DNA of 64,000 nucleotides from the NCBI RefSeq assembly GCF_003602275.1, contig NZ_QZVT01000002.1, positions 372,001 through 436,000 of the forward strand, written 5' to 3'. The DNA comes from Arthrobacter cheniae. Lineage in GTDB: Bacteria; Actinomycetota; Actinomycetes; Actinomycetales; Micrococcaceae. Positions within the stretch are counted from its first letter, which is position 1; every line of letters starts with the position of its first letter. The notes beneath the pieces were generated by a model. It was given only the letters and a program-made list of their open reading frames with translations, did not search any database and was not told where the DNA came from. The translations under genes and the position numbers were made by a program. Positions 41,840 through 50,618 of this stretch are shown here, one piece after another.

Positions 41840-43612
41840 TCAGCGCAGTGTGGCCGACAACAACTGCTGTGCGGCGCCGATGACCCGGATCTTATCGTCG
41901 CTCCCCGCGGGTGGTACATACATCATCACGGCTTCGCCGTAATTGACGTCGATGCCCTTCTCGCTGACATCCTTGCCCGTCAGGGACTGGTACACCGTCC
42001 CTTTCAGGTCGATGGTGTCCCCCGGGGACTTGGGCAGGCTGGTGTACGTGTGGGTGAGGTATCCGAAGACCATGGCGCCGCCGTCACCCGAGAGGAGGGC
42101 TTGTGTGCGGTCCTCCTCGGCTGCGTGGCTGAAGGTGATGGTGGCGGCCTCGTTGCCCTGGTTGGCGACGACGCCGGCCTGGAACTCGGTGATCGCCTCG
42201 GCGAAGGAATTCTCCTCGAACGTCTCCTTGTTGGCACCGGAGGGCTTGGTGAGGAAATCCGCGATGGAGGCCACGGCCGCCTGCGGGGCAGTGGCGAGCG
42301 TTCCGGCTTCCTCGAGCGGCACCGGGCCGGTAGCGCCGGGCGCTGGAGCGGACGGGAAGGTGCTTCCCGGCAGCATCTGCACCGCTGACGTCAGCCTGTA
42401 GTTGTCGCGGGGCGTCTCCTGGACCAGCAGGAGCGCCTGCGGTACGGGGTTCTGCTCGCCCTGTGTCAGCGCCACGATGGTTCGCGGCCATTCCGGACCG
42501 GTCGGGACCATCTCCAGCATCAAGGGTGCATCGGCAACCGGCGCGGGCGCGGCTGCCTTCGCGTCCTTCGCACCGACGGCGTAGGACCCCGAGCGGAGAT
42601 CGAGCGCGGCGCCGGCGACCCGAGGTGCCAGGCGCTTGGCATCGGAGGCGGCGTCGGCGTCGGCAACGGTCGAGGCGACGGACCCGAGGATGCGCTCGAG
42701 CTGGCTCTCGAGGACGACTGGCGGGCCACTCGCCTCACTGCCTGCGGACGGCGCGCCGGTGGCGGCCGAGGTCGGCGTCGCGGTGGAAGAGGAAGATGGG
42801 GATGCCGTGGACGAGACGGAGGGCGACGGCGACGTCGTCGCCATTCCCGGTGCAATCCCTAGCAGGGATCCGGCACCGATCAGTCCGGTCACCACGACGA
42901 CGGCGGTGGGCGTGGCGATGGAGGACGCAGCCCCCGTCCCGCCGTCCTGCGCCTGCCTGCGTGCATAGGCGCGGGTTCCCTGGGCAGGTTCGTCCCGGCT
43001 ACCGGGACTGCCACTGTTCCCCCGGGCGCGGGGGGTGATGAACAGGAGTGCGATTCCGAGCACCACGACGAGGGCGCCACCGATGATGAGGGGCAGCGCG
43101 AAGGGGGTTGACTGGTCGTTCGGGCGCGTCACGGACACGTCGGTCGGAGCCGGCGCCTTCCCGTCCGCCGCCAGCAGGATGGACCAGTCCCCCTCGACGG
43201 GCTCGCTCCACCGGTAGGTGAGCGTGCCGTCCCCCGGCTCCTCGCTGACCCAGAGATCACTTCCGCTGGGGTCGGGCACGGAGTCCTCACCGTCGACGCG
43301 CTCGCTGGACAACGCGTCCTCGCTGATACCGGTCACGCTGAGATGCGCGGCATCCCCCACCCATGCCTCGACGTCGGAAGCCCGTCCGACGGCGAGGGTG
43401 AAGGGCCCTTCGGCAGTCACCGTCACCTCGACCGAGCCGCCCTCGGAACCACGGGCACCCGGCTCGATCACCGTGAGGGGCGCGGACTGCGCACCCTGCG
43501 CAACACTCGCCGTCACCGTTTCCGCCGGCGCCCAGATGGTCCGCTGCCCGATGCCGAGAAGCATCAGCAGGAGCCCTGCCACGATGATCGGTACTGCTGT
43601 CTTAACGCGCAC
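41840..43612 (-). CDS. Large membrane-anchored protein of unknown function
   Basis: A 590-residue protein with three hydrophobic segments (about 7-23, 171-192 and 236-254). Between the first two lies a 145-residue extracytoplasmic Val/Asp-rich domain; after the third come a Ser/Thr/Pro-rich spacer (about 255-300) and a 290-residue C-terminal domain. If TM1 leads out of the cell, the C-terminal domain is extracytoplasmic. Homologues in related genera are, to my recollection, sometimes labelled DUF8094 or miscalled glycosyltransferase; I see no catalytic motif. The start is GTG at 43612. It precedes the YbbN-like gene with a 62-nt gap. Confidence 0.7.
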   Translation of the reverse strand: MRVKTAVPIIVAGLLLMLLGIGQRTIWAPAETVTASVAQGAQSAPLTVIEPGARGSEGGSVEVTVTAEGPFTLAVGRASDVEAWVGDAAHLSVTGISEDALSSERVDGEDSVPDPSGSDLWVSEEPGDGTLTYRWSEPVEGDWSILLAADGKAPAPTDVSVTRPNDQSTPFALPLIIGGALVVVLGIALLFITPRARGNSGSPGSRDEPAQGTRAYARRQAQDGGTGAASSIATPTAVVVVTGLIGAGSLLGIAPGMATTSPSPSVSSTASPSSSSTATPTSAATGAPSAGSEASGPPVVLESQLERILGSVASTVADADAASDAKRLAPRVAGAALDLRSGSYAVGAKDAKAAAPAPVADAPLMLEMVPTGPEWPRTIVALTQGEQNPVPQALLLVQETPRDNYRLTSAVQMLPGSTFPSAPAPGATGPVPLEEAGTLATAPQAAVASIADFLTKPSGANKETFEENSFAEAITEFQAGVVANQGNEAATITFSHAAEEDRTQALLSGDGGAMVFGYLTHTYTSLPKSPGDTIDLKGTVYQSLTGKDVSEKGIDVNYGEAVMMYVPPAGSDDKIRVIGAAQQLLSATLR

Positions 43613-43891
43613 TGATTGCCTATCGTCGTCCGTTTACGGCGGACCGCGTGGCCCCTTCCGCTCTGGTGGTCCGGCATGCCGCTCGGAAGTCCACGCAGGA
43701 ATAGTCACTCAATGGTAACGAAGTTCCTACCGTTCGATCGGCCCTGAGCGGCGCCCGCCCGCACCACCGTCGGCCGGTCCTGCCGGGGCGCGGAACGCCC
43801 CGCGTCAAGAACCTCGCCCGCATGCCCTGACTGTTAGGGTTTCGCTAGACCCGCGGTAGACGCACCGCTCACGTGAAAGCAGAGCTCTTCG

Positions 43892-45208
43892 TTGACAGAC
43901 CACCAGGACCTCCCGCTCGATCAGCCGCTTCCTCGGCCTGACGGGGCCGGAACCAGCGACAACGGCCTGTCCGCAGCTGATCGGTCCGTCATCGTGACAC
44001 CGCCGCCGTCGACACTCCGGAGCCTTTTCTCGCTCGCCCGCAGGTCGCTCCCCTCGGCACAGCCACGGCCGCGCTTCGAGTTCCCGGAGCTGGAGCCCCT
44101 TCCCATCGCCGTCGACCCTGGCGTCTCCCTGTCGGACGAACGCCTCAAGTTCGGTGGAGTCAGAGCGCCCAGTATGCAAACCCACCCCATACATTTCGGC
44201 TTCATGATGAGCGTCGGCGTCGGCCTTGCGCTGCTCGCCTTCTTTATCATCACCAACGTCGGTCAACTCCTGGTCTGGATCGGTGCCGCACTCTTCATCG
44301 CCCTCGGCCTCGACCCGATCGTCCGGTGGCTCGAGACCAAGCGCGTACCGCGCCCTGCAGGAATCGCGGTCTCCCTGCTGGTGCTCGTGGGCATCGTCGT
44401 CGGCTTCTTCGCGCTGCTGATCCCGACCATCGTCAGCCAGACGTCCCAGATCATCGACCGTGCACCGGAATATGCCGACGACTTCCTGAACTCCGAGTTC
44501 TTCACGACCGTGGACCAGCAGTTCCAGGTCCGGGAGCGCGTGAGCAGCGAGATCGACGGATTCCTTGCCAACAGCTCGGCCGTCGGCGGTATCTTCGGAG
44601 GGGTACTTGGCGTCGGGACGGTCATCGTCAACGGACTCTTCGGGGCCCTGGTGATCCTGGTGCTGGCGCTCTACTTCCTCGCGTCGCTGCCGTCCATGAA
44701 GAAGTGGGCTTACCGGCTCGCCCCGCGATCACGCCGCCCGCGCGTCGAGGTCCTGTCCGAGGAGATCACCCGCAGCGTCGGCATGTACGTCATCGGGCAG
44801 GCCTGCGTCGCCCTGTTGAACGGCACCTTCGCCTTCATCGTGATGTCGTTCGCCGACGTACCGTTCTCCGTGCTGCTGGCGTTCGTGGTCGCCCTGCTGG
44901 CCTTCATCCCGCTGGTCGGCGGAACCATCGCCGCAGTCCTGGTCACCCTGATCTCCCTCACCGTGGGATGGCACACGGCTCTGCTGTTCGCCATTCCGTA
45001 CATCGCATACCTGCAGTTCGAGGCGTACTTCATCTCGCCCCGCATCATGCAGCGGGCCGTAGCGGTCCCCGGAGCGGTAGCGGTCATCGCCGTGATCGCG
45101 GGCGGAAGCCTCCTGGGCGTCCTCGGCGCACTGATCGCCATCCCGACGGCGGCAGCCGTGATGCTGCTGCTCAAGGAAGTCTTCATCGCGCGTCAGGACA
45201 GCCAGTAG
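43892..45208 (+). CDS. AI-2E family membrane transporter
   Basis: A 438-residue protein with an N-terminal hydrophilic lead of about 100 residues, then about 8 helices of the AI-2E/PerM family (FMMSVGVGLALLAFFIITNV, then LVWIGAALFIALGLDP and RVPRPAGIAVSLLVLVG). The conserved loop SLPSMKKWAYRLAP lies near the middle. Family members have been linked to AI-2 export, sodium/proton antiport or osmotic stress; the substrate is not settled. The start is a TTG at 43892 with a GCAGAG-like box; an upstream GTG is out of frame. Convergent with the hydrolase gene; a weak stem-loop (45226-45240) lies between. Confidence 0.88.
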   Translation: MTDHQDLPLDQPLPRPDGAGTSDNGLSAADRSVIVTPPPSTLRSLFSLARRSLPSAQPRPRFEFPELEPLPIAVDPGVSLSDERLKFGGVRAPSMQTHPIHFGFMMSVGVGLALLAFFIITNVGQLLVWIGAALFIALGLDPIVRWLETKRVPRPAGIAVSLLVLVGIVVGFFALLIPTIVSQTSQIIDRAPEYADDFLNSEFFTTVDQQFQVRERVSSEIDGFLANSSAVGGIFGGVLGVGTVIVNGLFGALVILVLALYFLASLPSMKKWAYRLAPRSRRPRVEVLSEEITRSVGMYVIGQACVALLNGTFAFIVMSFADVPFSVLLAFVVALLAFIPLVGGTIAAVLVTLISLTVGWHTALLFAIPYIAYLQFEAYFISPRIMQRAVAVPGAVAVIAVIAGGSLLGVLGALIAIPTAAAVMLLLKEVFIARQDSQ

Positions 45209-45239
45209 GCCGCGTTCAAGCTGTCGGCGGCATTTCCGC

Positions 45240-46037
45240 CTACGGGGCTGTAGCCGCCGGACCCTCCCACATGGTGGGCAGTGGTGACACCGGGGTGGGC
45301 AGCACGACGTCGGCGATCTCGTTGAGGGCGCGCGCGGCGTACTTCTCCCCCACCCAGAGGTGCTTCGCACCCTCCACGGGAACGACCTCCGCCTGCGGCA
45401 CGGCCGCGAAGCGCTCAGATGCTTCCGGGGGCTTCAGGTAGTCGTCGTGTTCAGGAACGAGGACCTTCAACGGCAGGCCCGCTGCCGCCCAGGCGGCGAG
45501 GTCGTCATCCCCCGCCCGGTGCAGTGGCGGCGAGAGCAGGATGGCCCCCTCGATGAACTCCGCCACCGGGTCCCGCGCACCGTACTTGAGGCACAGCTCG
45601 GTGCCGAAGGACCAGCCCACGAGCCAGATGTTGTGCAGCCCCTGCGCCACGGCCCAGTCCACTGCGGCCTGCAGGTCCAGTCGCTCGCCGTCGCCGCCGT
45701 CGAAGGCACCCTCGCTGCAGCCCCGCGGCGAGCAGGTGCCGCGCGTGTTGAACCGCAGGACGGCGATGTCGGCGAGGGCCGGGAGCCGGAAGGAGGCCTT
45801 CCTGTACACGTGGGAGTCCATGAATCCGCCGTGCGTCGGCAGGGGATGAAGCGTCACGAGCGTGGCCTGCGGTGCCCGACCGCCCGCGGGTGCGGCGAAC
45901 TCTCCCACCAGCGTCAGCCCGTCCGCCGTGTGCAGCTCGATGTTCCGACGATCCGCGGGAAGCACCGTCGACGCGCGGATCTCGACTGCCTCGTGGCTGG
46001 TCCTGAAGGTGTACTCGGGGGTGTCGCGGCTGGCCAT
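45240..46037 (-). CDS. Alpha/beta hydrolase
   Basis: A 265-residue hydrolase with the oxyanion region LHPLPTHGG, the nucleophile elbow VGWSFGTE (Ser), an acid near LVPEHDDYL and His in GAKHLWVG. The layout matches the dienelactone hydrolase/YpfH-like small alpha/beta hydrolases annotated as serine aminopeptidase S33-like. The substrate is unknown. The ATG at 46037 follows a minus-strand TAGACT by 6 nt. Confidence 0.85.
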   Translation of the reverse strand: MASRDTPEYTFRTSHEAVEIRASTVLPADRRNIELHTADGLTLVGEFAAPAGGRAPQATLVTLHPLPTHGGFMDSHVYRKASFRLPALADIAVLRFNTRGTCSPRGCSEGAFDGGDGERLDLQAAVDWAVAQGLHNIWLVGWSFGTELCLKYGARDPVAEFIEGAILLSPPLHRAGDDDLAAWAAAGLPLKVLVPEHDDYLKPPEASERFAAVPQAEVVPVEGAKHLWVGEKYAARALNEIADVVLPTPVSPLPTMWEGPAATAP

Positions 46038-46043
46038 CCGACC

Positions 46044-46049
46044 AGTCTA
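46044..46049 (-). promoter_or_regulatory. -10 element giving a leaderless mRNA
   Basis: Minus-strand TAGACT lies 6 nt before the hydrolase ATG at 46037. Confidence 0.5.
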
Positions 46050-46099
46050 GGTGGGTCTGCCGGCCTCCGAGGCGGCCCCTCGGGCTTGCGGGAAGAGGC

Positions 46100-46429
46100 T
46101 CAGTAACGGAAGCTCCGCGTCTGCCAGCACCGCACATGCCAGTGCCTCCGGTCAGCCAGCGCTGCCTCGGGACCGAACAGCGAGTCCTCGCGCCACACCA
46201 CCAGGTGCGCGATCCCGGGCAGGATGAACGAGTTGCAGCCGGGGCACGTATACGTCTTCGCCGCGTTCCGCTCGGTGATGCGCCTGACGGACCACTCGCC
46301 GTCGGGCGCGGTCTCCCGCAGGGGCAGCCCTACACGGGACCGCTCGAGGTCCTCCCCTGGCGGCGCAGCCCACTTGGGCCGTGAGGAACCGCGGGGACGG
46401 TTCGGGCGGTTGGAACGGGGCACCGTCAC
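46100..46429 (-). CDS. Small zinc-binding protein
   Basis: A 109-residue protein with a basic/Pro-rich N-terminus and a C-terminal zinc-ribbon-like half: TYTCPGCNSFILPG then HWHVRCWQTRSF (Cys-x2-Cys and His-x-His-x2-Cys). Orthologues in actinobacteria are short and annotated as ATP/GTP-binding without visible nucleotide motifs. The start is GTG 46429; a second GTG 6 nt later is also possible because a CAGACT hexamer would place a leaderless start there. Confidence 0.65.
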   Translation of the reverse strand: MTVPRSNRPNRPRGSSRPKWAAPPGEDLERSRVGLPLRETAPDGEWSVRRITERNAAKTYTCPGCNSFILPGIAHLVVWREDSLFGPEAALADRRHWHVRCWQTRSFRY

Positions 46430-46499
46430 AGTCTGCCCGACCGGGGGCTGTCCGTGGAAACGGGTCGGGGCCTCCGTCGGAACGTGCTGCCACGCAGAA

Positions 46500-46535
46500 G
46501 GCCTCCCCCGGTACGAACCCGCACCGGCGGAGGCC
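46500..46535 (-). terminator. Stem-loop after the Thr-rich protein gene
   Basis: GGCCTCCCCCGGT pairs with ACCGGCGGAGGCC (13 bp, one mismatch) around a 10-nt loop, 20 nt after the stop of the gene at 46556. No T-run follows. Confidence 0.6.
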
Positions 46536-46555
46536 AGTTTCGTGCTGTCTGCCTG

Positions 46556-47782
46556 CTAGCAGCGGCTGGCCCGCTGCTCTGCGGTGGCGGGGTTGTTGTA
46601 GCAGGTGTCACCGGTTCCGCGGGCACTCGTCGTCACGATCGGATCCCCGGGCGCCCTGGTTGGGATCACGACCGGGTCCAAGGTTTCACGGGTCACGGTG
46701 ACCTCGGGATTAGCCGGGGTCGTTACATTCTGCACGTCGTCCGGGGCGGCAGCTTCCGTGACGGTTACCTCAGGGTCGGCGGGTGCGCAGAGCGTATCCA
46801 CCAGGTCCTCACCGGGGAACGTTTCGTTGGTGATCACCGGCTCGCCGGCCTCTTGGAAGGTCGTCACCAACGGGGCAAGGGCCGTGTCATTGACGACTAT
46901 CCGCGGGTTGGCGGCAATGGGGAATACCACCAGCACCAGCGGGGCTGTCGTGTTGAGCTCGTACCGGTATGTGGTCACCGTGGTCGTCGCGGTCCTCGTC
47001 CGCGGAACGGTCACCGTGCGCGTCTGTGTCGTCGCCTGCGTCGTGGTCCTGGTGAACGAAGTGGGCTGCGTGGTCGTCACGCAGGATTCCTGCTGCTGGC
47101 TGGAGGTGGACACCTCGGTCACCGGCGTGGTCGTCGTAGTGACGGTCTCCCGCGGCTGAGTCGTCGTGGTGACGCGCTCCTGCGGGGTGGTGACGGTGGT
47201 GATCACGGTCGTCGGCGTCGTGGTGGTCGTCACGACGGTCCGCTCACACCGCTCGACGGGCTTGGCACCCTTGTCATTGTTGACACGTTGGCAGTTCCGC
47301 GTGCCGGGTGCATCGGTGCTGGTCGGTGTCCCGCGCTCGGTGCGGGTGGTCGTCACGGGCGTGCCGGCAACGACCACCGGGACCGCCGTGGACTCCCCGG
47401 CATCAATCTCTTCGGAGCTGACCGAGGGGGTACCAGGACGCTCGGTCTCCACCACGACAGGATCTCCGACATCACGGGTCTCCGTCTCCGTCGTCGCATC
47501 AACCAATGGTGCGGGCGACTCGACGACTATCGGAGAGCCGAAAGGCACCGCATCGCTGTACGTCGTCTCGGGTACGCCGGCCACGGTGACCGGTAAAGTC
47601 CTCGTGGTGACGACGCACCGGTCCCCGCCCTGTGTAGCCGCTTCCGTATAGACACCGCCGGCCGCGAGGCACGTGTGCGCCCGGGTGTGGGTGGCGTTCG
47701 CTGCCGGAGCGAGCGGTCCGACCGCACCGCCGACGAGCAGCCCGACGGCGGCGAGACTTGTGATGTACCTGCGTGATTTCAT
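46556..47782 (-). CDS. Thr-rich exported protein
   Basis: A 408-residue secreted protein. Residues 1-30 are a signal peptide (SLAAVGLLVGGAVGPLAP, cut after ANA). The mature part is Thr/Val/Pro-rich, most dense at about 183-275, where runs such as TTTTTPTTV, TTTTQPRETV and TTTQATTQTRTV occur. Six-residue PEVTVT is repeated (337-342 and 359-364). Eight Cys (38, 56, 164, 179, 234, 332, 394, 408) could form disulfides. There is no LPxTG anchor or catalytic motif. The Thr density suggests heavy O-glycosylation or an adhesin/stalk role; that is inference. I start at ATG 47782; earlier in-frame codons lie before the signal peptide and lack support. Confidence 0.7.
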   Translation of the reverse strand: MKSRRYITSLAAVGLLVGGAVGPLAPAANATHTRAHTCLAAGGVYTEAATQGGDRCVVTTRTLPVTVAGVPETTYSDAVPFGSPIVVESPAPLVDATTETETRDVGDPVVVETERPGTPSVSSEEIDAGESTAVPVVVAGTPVTTTRTERGTPTSTDAPGTRNCQRVNNDKGAKPVERCERTVVTTTTTPTTVITTVTTPQERVTTTTQPRETVTTTTTPVTEVSTSSQQQESCVTTTQPTSFTRTTTQATTQTRTVTVPRTRTATTTVTTYRYELNTTAPLVLVVFPIAANPRIVVNDTALAPLVTTFQEAGEPVITNETFPGEDLVDTLCAPADPEVTVTEAAAPDDVQNVTTPANPEVTVTRETLDPVVIPTRAPGDPIVTTSARGTGDTCYNNPATAEQRASRC

Positions 47783-48165
47783 GGGGGGATTCCTGCCTCG
47801 CAACGCTGCGGGTAGTCGAATCTGCGTATGGAAGTGGCCGTGCGGGGTTGGGTTTGGGGGGAGGGCAATCTGTTGACACTGTAGGGATTGCCGCCGGGAG
47901 GCATGTCTGGGGTGGCCCAATATTGTTTGCCTTGGTCAAGTGTCGGTGCGTACTTCAGGCTCGGCAACACTCGTGTTTTCCAAAGCCGACCAAGTAGTGG
48001 CTGCTCCGGCAGACCCCGAACCGCCCGCTGTCGAGATCCTGAGGACCCCGCAGGAGTCCGGACCCGGCCCAGCGGGCCCCTAGAATGGACAGGTCCGACC
48101 GCCGGCGGATCGACCATCCGTGACCGCGGCCGGGCATCCACCCGCAGTAGATCCGAAGGTTGATT
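47783..48165. other. Intergenic region between the divergent Thr-rich and nucS genes
   Basis: About 380 nt without a gene. It holds a minus-strand TACAGT (47878-47883) as a possible -10 for the Thr-rich gene and a plus-strand TAGAAT (48081-48086) as a possible -10 for nucS, giving leaders of roughly 90 and 70 nt. The nucS -35 position is poor. A plus-strand TTGACA at 47873 lacks a partner. I see no reading frame or repeat here. Confidence 0.35.
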
Positions 48166-48861
48166 GTGCGTCTTGTCATAGCCCGCTGCTCCGTCGACTA
48201 CATCGGCCGCCTCCGCGCGCATCTCCCCCTTGCCACCCGGCTGCTCATGGTGAAGTCCGATGGTTCCGTCCTGGTGCACTCCGACGGCGGCTCCTACAAG
48301 CCCCTGAACTGGATGAGTCCGCCCGCCACACTGCGCCTGACCCCGCCCGACGACGCCGACCGCGCCGAGGGCATCACCGAGGTCTGGACGGTGCAGCACG
48401 GCAAGAGCGACGACAAGCTCGTCATCAACATCCGCGAGCAGTTCCATGATTCCTCGCACGATCTCGGGGTCGACCCAGGGCTCGTCAAGGACGGCGTCGA
48501 AGCAGATCTGCAGCGCCTCCTCGCCGAGCAGATCGAGCTCCTCGGGGCCGGTTACACCCTCATCCGCCGTGAGTACATGACGGCCATCGGGCCCGTGGAC
48601 ATCCTCGCCCGTGATGCCGAGGGGCGGACGGTGGCCATCGAGCTGAAGCGCCGCGGCGACATCGACGGCGTCGAGCAGCTCACCCGTTACCTCGAGCTGC
48701 TCAACCGCGACCCGATCATGTCGCCGGTGCGGGGGGTCTTCGCGGCGCAGCAGATCAAGCCGCAGGCACGCGTGCTGGCCATCGATCGGGGCATCGACTG
48801 CCTGACCCTGGACTACGACGCGATGCGCGGGGTCGACGACAGCGCCTCCCGCCTCTTCTAG
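48166..48861 (+). CDS. nucS: Mismatch-specific endonuclease NucS (EndoMS)
   Basis: A 231-residue restriction-like nuclease that cuts both strands at T:G, G:G and T:T mismatches and replaces MutSL in actinobacteria. The N-terminal [20 protein letters not shown] and KPLNWMSPP are conserved. The catalytic PD-(D/E)xK core reads [20 protein letters not shown] then [14 protein letters not shown]. The C-terminus ends SRLF, like the beta-clamp binding motif of this family. I prefer GTG 48166 with GAAGG 6 nt upstream; the TTG at 48160 would overlap that site. It is monocistronic, followed by nagA with its own promoter. Confidence 0.93.
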   Translation: MRLVIARCSVDYIGRLRAHLPLATRLLMVKSDGSVLVHSDGGSYKPLNWMSPPATLRLTPPDDADRAEGITEVWTVQHGKSDDKLVINIREQFHDSSHDLGVDPGLVKDGVEADLQRLLAEQIELLGAGYTLIRREYMTAIGPVDILARDAEGRTVAIELKRRGDIDGVEQLTRYLELLNRDPIMSPVRGVFAAQQIKPQARVLAIDRGIDCLTLDYDAMRGVDDSASRLF

Positions 48862-48901
48862 CGGTCCCGTCCTCCGCCGGAGGGCCGGAACCACGACGGC
48901 C

Positions 48902-48907
48902 TAGAAT
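48902..48907 (+). promoter_or_regulatory. -10 element giving a leaderless nagA mRNA
   Basis: TAGAAT lies exactly 6 nt before the nagA ATG at 48914. Confidence 0.5.
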
Positions 48908-48913
48908 CGGACC

Positions 48914-50122
48914 ATGGCCCTCTCCAGCGGAACGCCCACTGCCCTGTCCGGACGACTGGTGACCGACGCCGGCATCATCGAGGACGGCGTGCTGCACTGG
49001 GACGGCACCCGCATCACCGCGGCCGGCCCGGACACCGGGGACATCGTCGGAGGGAACCTGCCCGAGGGCTACCTCATCCTCCCCGGGCTCATCGACCTCC
49101 ACTGCCACGGTGCGGGAGGGGGCGACTTCACCTCGGGTTCAGCCACCGATATCGAGACGGCTGCGGCACACCTCCACCGGAGCGGCTCGACGACGGTCCT
49201 GGCCAGTACCTGCTCGGCACCCCTCGAGGACCTCGAGGCCGCCTTCGGCCGCCTGTCCGAGGCCGCAGAAGCCGGACTGGTGGCAGGCATCCACGCGGAG
49301 GGTCCCTTCCTGTCGAAGGATCGCAACGGAGCCCATGACCCCGCTTTCCTGCTCCTGCCGACGCAGGAGGACGTCGCGCGGCTCGTAGCCGCCGGGCGCG
49401 GGCACCTGGCCTCGATGACGTATGCCCCCGAACTCCCCGGGAGCGACGTCCTCGTGTACGAGCTGGTGATGCACGGTGTCATCCCGTCGATAGGCCATAC
49501 GGACAGCTCCACGGAGGGAACGGCAGCCGCCCTGGACCTCATCAACGAGGAGCTGGCGTCCACCGGGTTCGCCGGCTTCAGCGGCAGGCCCACGGCGACC
49601 CACCTCTTCAACGCGATGCCCGTGATCCACCACCGCTCGCCCGGGCCGGTGCCGTTGCTGCTGCAGCGCGCCCGCGCCGGCGAGATCGCCGTCGAACTCA
49701 TCGCGGACAACGTGCACCTCCACCCGGAGACGGTGCGGATGGCGTTCACGATCGCAGGGTCGGAGAACATCTGCCTGGTCAGCGATTCGACGTCGGCGAC
49801 GGGCTGCACCTCCGGGACCTACCGGTTGGGACGCAGCGAGGTGACCGTCGTCGGCGACTCGGCCGTACTCATGGCGACCGGAGCCCTGGCCGGCGGTGCG
49901 GGCAGCCTCCTCGACGTCGTCCGGTGCTCGGTCCAGGCCGGTGTGGGCATCGTCGACGCCGTTCGCTCCGCCACATCGGTCCCGGCGAGCGTCCTGGGAC
50001 TCGCGGACGAAGTGGGGAGCCTGCGCAGCGGCCTCCGGGCCGATGCGCTGGTGGTGTCCGAGGACCTCGAGCTGAAAGGCGTCCTCCGCAGTGGAACCTG
50101 GATCCGGCCCCTGGAGCTCTGA
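48914..50122 (+). CDS. nagA: N-acetylglucosamine-6-phosphate deacetylase
   Basis: A 402-residue amidohydrolase that removes acetate from GlcNAc-6-P in amino-sugar catabolism and cell-wall recycling. Motifs: PGLIDLHCHG (metal-type His), HAEGPFLS (metal Glu), SIGHTDSST, ATHLFNAM, and LVSDSTSATG where the usual Asp-Ala of the catalytic SDA/SDG reads Asp-Ser. No nagB or PTS gene adjoins it. The start follows a leaderless -10. It is convergent with the end of the ATP synthase operon. Confidence 0.92.
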   Translation: MALSSGTPTALSGRLVTDAGIIEDGVLHWDGTRITAAGPDTGDIVGGNLPEGYLILPGLIDLHCHGAGGGDFTSGSATDIETAAAHLHRSGSTTVLASTCSAPLEDLEAAFGRLSEAAEAGLVAGIHAEGPFLSKDRNGAHDPAFLLLPTQEDVARLVAAGRGHLASMTYAPELPGSDVLVYELVMHGVIPSIGHTDSSTEGTAAALDLINEELASTGFAGFSGRPTATHLFNAMPVIHHRSPGPVPLLLQRARAGEIAVELIADNVHLHPETVRMAFTIAGSENICLVSDSTSATGCTSGTYRLGRSEVTVVGDSAVLMATGALAGGAGSLLDVVRCSVQAGVGIVDAVRSATSVPASVLGLADEVGSLRSGLRADALVVSEDLELKGVLRSGTWIRPLEL

Positions 50123-50144
50123 CATCCCCTGGCTTTTCAGCACA

Positions 50145-50184
50145 ACGGTAGAGGAATCAGCGCCACGGTAGAGGAATCAGCGCC
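50145..50184. repeat. Perfect 20-bp tandem duplication
   Basis: ACGGTAGAGGAATCAGCGCC occurs twice, head to tail, between nagA and the DUF2550 gene. The second copy contains the stop codon of the DUF2550 gene (TGA, minus strand), so the first copy is a duplicate of that gene's 3' end. No function is evident; probably replication slippage. Confidence 0.85.
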
Positions 50185-50608
50185 ACGTCCCGATGCCGAT
50201 GACCGGACCCGCCTCGATCCATGAGGAGAGGCCCGCGTAGACGTCGTACTTCATCGCCAGATCGAAGGGCTCGCCCTCATAGGCCAACTGCACGACGATG
50301 GCTCCGGGCTGGATGCGGACACGCTCCGCCTCCGTGGGAGACCGCCAACCCTCGACCTCGAGGGAACTGCGCAGGAAACGGAATCTGGGGATGGGGCTCA
50401 AGGACAGGAGACTGAGCCATTCCAGGTTCTTGTCCGTATAACGACAAACCCCCACCCGCCATCCCTTCGGAGGGAGGCGGATGGAGGCGTCGAAGGTGCC
50501 GAGGGCACGGTTCAGCTGATACCGGCGGAGGAGGAATGCGCCGATCACGAGCACGAGTAGTCCGAAGATGACCGCGAGGCTGATGAACGTCACACCCAGT
50601 ACCTCCAT
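50177..50608 (-). CDS. DUF2550 family protein
   Basis: A 143-residue protein: one N-terminal membrane helix (VTFISLAVIFGLLVLVIGAF), a basic junction (LRRYQLN), then a soluble domain (GWRVGVCRYTDKNLEWLSLL, RSSLEVEGWRSPTEAERVRI). The family is found after atpC in actinobacteria and has no assigned function. It starts 10 nt after atpC, so it is probably the last gene of the ATP synthase operon. Confidence 0.9.
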   Translation of the reverse strand: MEVLGVTFISLAVIFGLLVLVIGAFLLRRYQLNRALGTFDASIRLPPKGWRVGVCRYTDKNLEWLSLLSLSPIPRFRFLRSSLEVEGWRSPTEAERVRIQPGAIVVQLAYEGEPFDLAMKYDVYAGLSSWIEAGPVIGIGTWR

Positions 50609-50618
50609 GCTCAGGACC

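Noticed and set aside
46183..46429. Nucleotide-binding function for the small zinc protein
   Set aside because: Common labels for this family mention ATP/GTP binding, but no P-loop or Walker motif is visible here; only Cys/His ligands.
47873..47878. Plus-strand TTGACA as a nucS promoter
   Set aside because: No -10 hexamer stands 16-18 nt downstream, and nucS is nearly 300 nt away.
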